The notes under the pieces: generated by a model
The model's database searches: none
What the model was told of the DNA's origin: nothing
What the model saw: the letters and a program-made list of their open reading frames with translations, nothing else
Origin: Enoplolaimus lenunculus
Taxonomy: Eukaryota; Nematoda; Enoplea; Enoplida; Thoracostomopsidae
Length of the DNA stretch: 64,000 nucleotides
Reading direction: 5' to 3'
Assembly: GCA_030248215.1 (NCBI GenBank)
Contig: JASANG010001396.1
Location: 186,001 to 250,000 of the forward strand
Position numbers and translations under genes: made by a program
Part shown: piece after piece, positions 60,706 through 64,000 of the stretch
Layout of the letters: each line of letters starts with the position of its first letter
Numbering within the stretch: position 1 is the stretch's first letter

Positions 60706-62615
60706 TTAACAACGTTCCATTCGCAATTTCACGTCGGTTAACAAATTTTGAATTTCATCACCAATAAAAACTCGATTCGGGTCTCCGGTCAGTTCCGCAA
60801 GATATTGTCTAAAAGTACATTTATTTAATAGTAAATTTTTTGAAAAATAAATATATATTAGTAGTCTGCCAGTTTTGCGCAATGTGCTAAAGTAGCGAAA
60901 GTACAAAAATTTCTTTGCAAATTTTTCTTTTTATAAAACAATCACGTGTATTTCCTAAGAAATTATTGTAAACAAAGTAATATATAGATAAGATACGGCT
61001 TAATTCCAAACTGTACATCAGAAGCTTACAATCAGTTCTTTCAGCTCACATTAGCTGTACAAGGAAAGATTTTGAAAGTATGTTCTTGCGCCAAAGTTTA
61101 AAAATTTAAAAATGAGAAAAAAACAGCACCCTAACAAACGGCGGCCTATGTAAAGATCAGAGGTGCAACGTTTTTTCTGTGGGACTGCAATAGAGTAAGC
61201 TTAAGCTTTAGACTATTTTTTGCTTGGCTTTGCTTTAGGCTTAGGCTTAGGAATATGCTCATTCTTATTCTTACGCTTAGGCTTAGGCTTAGGAATATGT
61301 TAGTTCTTACGCTTAGATTTAGGCTTTAGGCTTAGGAATATGCTCGTTCTTATGCTTAGGCTTAGACTTAGGCTTAGAAATATGTTAGTTCTTACGCTTA
61401 GATTTAGGCTTTAGGCTTAGGAATATGCTCGTTCTTATGCTTAGGCTTAGACTTAGGCTTAGGAATATGCTTACAATACTGTTCCGCCTCTGTTCTTTAC
61501 ATTGGATCAAACGACGAATGCTGTGATCATTAATACTGCGGTAAATACAGTTTTTATCGTACGCACGCCTAGGCCTCAAATTCGCTTTACTGTAGAATAT
61601 ACGTTTGTTCTTTTATTTTACAGGTTACACTTGTTTTGCATTCTTTTGAACCAGACGCCCAGCCAGAGAGACGGCGGCCTCAGGTTTGGTAAAATAAACC
61701 AACAAACGTTTTGCGGCGTTTGCCATTACATTTGATAATAACCCCTTCTCACATTGAGTTGCCCATAGGCAACTCAGCGCCGTGTATATACGTTAAATAG
61801 TATATATAGCACAGTGTTTAACAATTGTAACACGTATACATGGTACTAAATCACAACAAGACGTGATAGCCTCCTTGGGCTCGAGCATCAAGCTCCTACA
61901 GCTGAGTGGTGATGGTATCTGCCTCCCACTCCAGTCACTGGAGTTCGAATCCTAGCATAAAAGTTGGCCTCAGGGGAAATATAAAATATTCATGTGAGAA
62001 AGGGTTAAAATTCTATCAAATTAACGCTACAGAGTAAAAGTATATAAACAAATATTGCATAAAACTACAGTGCATAATATGGTTCTAAAATGGTCACAGA
62101 GCGATATTTTTCTAGGAGGGTCCAACTCGAGCACGACAGCTTACCCCCCAAAAACCAGAACCACAAAGCAATCAGAGTTTCAGTCAAGGCAATGACCCAG
62201 TTAAACCAGAAAAGAAATAGGTTGGAAATTTCGCTAGCGAGAACCCAGGTGGGGTTTTTTTAGCTTGAAATGTTTTTAATTCTATCGCAAAAATTATTGT
62301 TGGGATGTTACCAGTGTCAGCGATGACCGGTAATGTTTCTACAGCGGCCTGAACTCGACTGTATCAACTCGACTGTGACACCTCAGATACCGTCGCGGTC
62401 GTGTGCGCCTGGCATTTACCTGTCATTACGATCACCAAGGCCAACAGCAAACAACATCGTTCGTGGGTCTTGTCGTAACACTCGCGCAAACGGTATCGCG
62501 TCATCTTGTGAGTAACCATCGCTTACTAAAACTACCCACGTTTGTGGTGGAACGTCAATTCGTTGTGACAGCAAACCTGTTGCATAATTCAGCGCTGCTC
62601 CGACTGCTGTTGTGC
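60706..62615 (-). CDS. von Willebrand factor A domain protein, 3' end (two exons)
   Basis: Exon 62420-62615 reads TTAVGAALNYATGLL, TWVVLVSDGYSQDDAI, FARVLRQDPRTMLFAVGLGD; exon 60706-60808 joins across a split Arg codon and reads QYLAELTGDPNRVFIGDEI..LLTDVKLRMERC then TAA. This is the second half of a vWA domain (T..G.AL, L.SDG.S.D, FAVG, EL..DP..VF). The metal-site DxSxS half must lie in exons upstream of the window. A Cys just after the vWA fold, at the very C-terminus, is common in extracellular matrix and collagen-type vWA proteins, so it is probably secreted or extracellular; the exact family is not identified. Confidence 0.85.
61170..61480. repeat. TTAGGC-like tract with an 85-bp tandem duplication
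   Basis: GCTTAGG units (GCTTAGGCTTAGG..) alternate with GAATATGCTCGTTCTTA. An 85-bp segment beginning at 61299 repeats at 61384. Related short tracts: 23,215-23,320 (reverse), 62,715-62,785 and 63,181-63,220. Confidence 0.75.
61868..61965 (+). repeat. tRNA-like sequence, probable second SINE family
   Basis: CTACAGCTGAGTGGTGATGG resembles an A box and GGAGTTCGAATCCTAGC a B box at tRNA spacing. The anticodon arm does not pair properly and the acceptor stem is not closed, so a functional tRNA is unlikely. Confidence 0.5.
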
Positions 62616-62789
62616 CTGGAAAAACATTACAATTTAGCCAAACCTATCAAGCTTGCAAACCGGCAATATGTATAGCACAGGGCCGGATCGTTTTCCGGAG
62701 GAGCTATAATGGAATCAGTTTAAGATTTAGACTATTTTTTTGCTTAGGCTTAGGCTTACGCTTAGGCTTACGCTTAGGAATGTAATAAA

Positions 62790-63180
62790 AGGGGGGTCCC
62801 CATTTTGAGTCCGAATCAATACGAGTCCGTTTCCCTAATAAGAGTCCGTAAGCGGATAGGGACCGTAAACGCTAGTTAGAGTCCATAAATGTCAATTAAC
62901 CCTAACTGTAGCGTATAAATGACTCCAGGACCAAATAATTTGAGTTCGAAACTTTAAAGCGTACTTAAATTTTGAACGCACATTCCTAAGTATTAACCTT
63001 GTCATAAGACAAATATACGTTTAATTCAACGGATAGTTGCTGTACCGGATACATCAGTAACGAAGGGTGGCAGAGTGTGGGGTAAAAATAAAAAACAGTC
63101 CGTAACCGAATAACAAGGGGGGCACCCTCTGGAGAGCCCAAATAAATATCAGTCCCCCATCTTATTCGGGTCACTACAGT
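62790..63180. mobile_element. MITE, family E, near-complete copy
   Basis: Shares CCCCATTTTGAGTCCGAATC, GACTCCAGGACCAAATAA and the end CTTATTCGGGTCACTACAGT with the 22,241-22,631 copy. Its left end abuts a TTAGGCTTACG tract. Confidence 0.65.
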
Positions 63181-63941
63181 AGGCTTAGGCTTAGGCTTAG
63201 GCTTAGAAATATGCTTTTACTACTGTTCCGTCCCTGTTCTATAAATAGGCCGGCAAACCTGATTAGTTGAACTCGGAATTTTTTTGGTATTTTATAAAAT
63301 ATGAATCAAAGTTGGTATAAGAATGTTTCAATTTGTAAGCTGCAAACACAATACTTGTGGCTTGCCTTAAAATCATGTAATGTGTACTTAAAATTATACC
63401 CACAAAGCTTAAGCATTTTTGAGTGAATTCTGTTACGGTTCAGAACTTTTCGGTACGGTCCGATTTGATACGCGAGGCGCCGTACGGTGTTGGTCGACAC
63501 TGGACTTCAAATAGTAAAGTTTTTCACGTGGCTAAATAAGTATAGTACTGTAGTGAGCCGAATAAGTGGGGACTGGTATTTATTTGACCTCTCCAGAGGG
63601 TTCCCCCTGTTATTCGGTTACGAACTGTTATTTATTTTTAACCTGCCCTCAGCCGCTCTTCGATAGTTGGGCGTAACACCGATCTTTATGTCCTAAACAT
63701 ATGAATGCACTTTCAAAACTTAAGTATGCTTTAAAGTTTCGAACTCGACTTTATTTGGTCCCGTAGTAATTTATGCACTACAAGGGATAATTGACAAAGT
63801 TCCTCTTACATAAAGATTTCAGCTAATCTAAGCCGTCAGCCTATTGTGTTCATCCTGTACTAATATGTGCAGGTGGATCTGTTTTTGCAGAGAAAGCAAA
63901 CGTATGGTGTACCATAAATGAATATTTTATCCTTCATCATT

Positions 63942-64000
63942 CACTGTAAATTGCGATGAGTTGATTACTCAATTCAGCAAGCGAGTTGGTTATTTCTGAA
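63942..64000. mobile_element. MITE, family D, cut by window end
   Basis: CACTGTAAATTGCGATGAGTTGA then AATTCAGCAAGCGAGTTGG, matching the left end of the 59,757 copy. The rest is outside the window. Confidence 0.7.

Overview
The window is animal nuclear DNA: AT-rich, intron-dense and packed with short non-coding DNA elements. Every gene I can place with confidence runs on the minus strand and was assembled by reading exons with GT..AG boundaries and checking that codon phase carries across each junction. The host is an invertebrate. Degenerate TTAGGC-type tracts (the nematode telomere unit) hint weakly at a nematode; this is inference only.

Layout from low to high coordinates. (1) 1-9.0 kb: no recognised gene; hAT-like and mariner-like MITEs, some nested, and three tRNA-derived SINE copies in a row. 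(2) 9.0-11.2 kb: exons of an unrecognised minus-strand gene, its intron holding an inverted-repeat element. (3) 11.49-18.65 kb: TAB1, the PP2C-fold adaptor that activates the kinase TAK1 (MAP3K7), seven exons, with an internally deleted piggyBac transposon at a TTAA site in one intron. The first TAB1 exon was not found. (4) 18.65-27.59 kb: gene-poor, with a microsatellite, an array of four hairpins, MITEs and an element carrying internal repeats. (5) 27.59-53.36 kb: one large gene for NURF301/BPTF, the biggest subunit of the ISWI-containing nucleosome remodelling factor NURF. Thirty-five exons were placed with matching phases, about 2,740 residues: acidic N-terminus, a BED-like zinc finger, AT-hook and RG-rich regions, DDT and WHIM-like domains, a PHD finger, then two PHD fingers and a bromodomain at the C-terminus. 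One internal exon is missing or uncertain. (6) 53.4-60.7 kb: MITEs, a GGGACAGTT minisatellite and a 28-bp-arm palindrome. (7) 60.7-62.6 kb: the last two exons of a von Willebrand factor A domain protein whose 5' part lies beyond the window, surrounded by TTAGGC-like tracts and more MITEs.

The genes are not an operon and need not work together: TAB1 is a signalling adaptor, NURF301 a chromatin protein, the vWA protein probably an adhesion or matrix protein. The most unusual points are the BED-like finger spliced into NURF301, the canonical DGHDG metal motif kept in TAB1 (degenerate in human TAB1), and the hairpin array near 21.4-21.6 kb. No virus-derived element could be supported.
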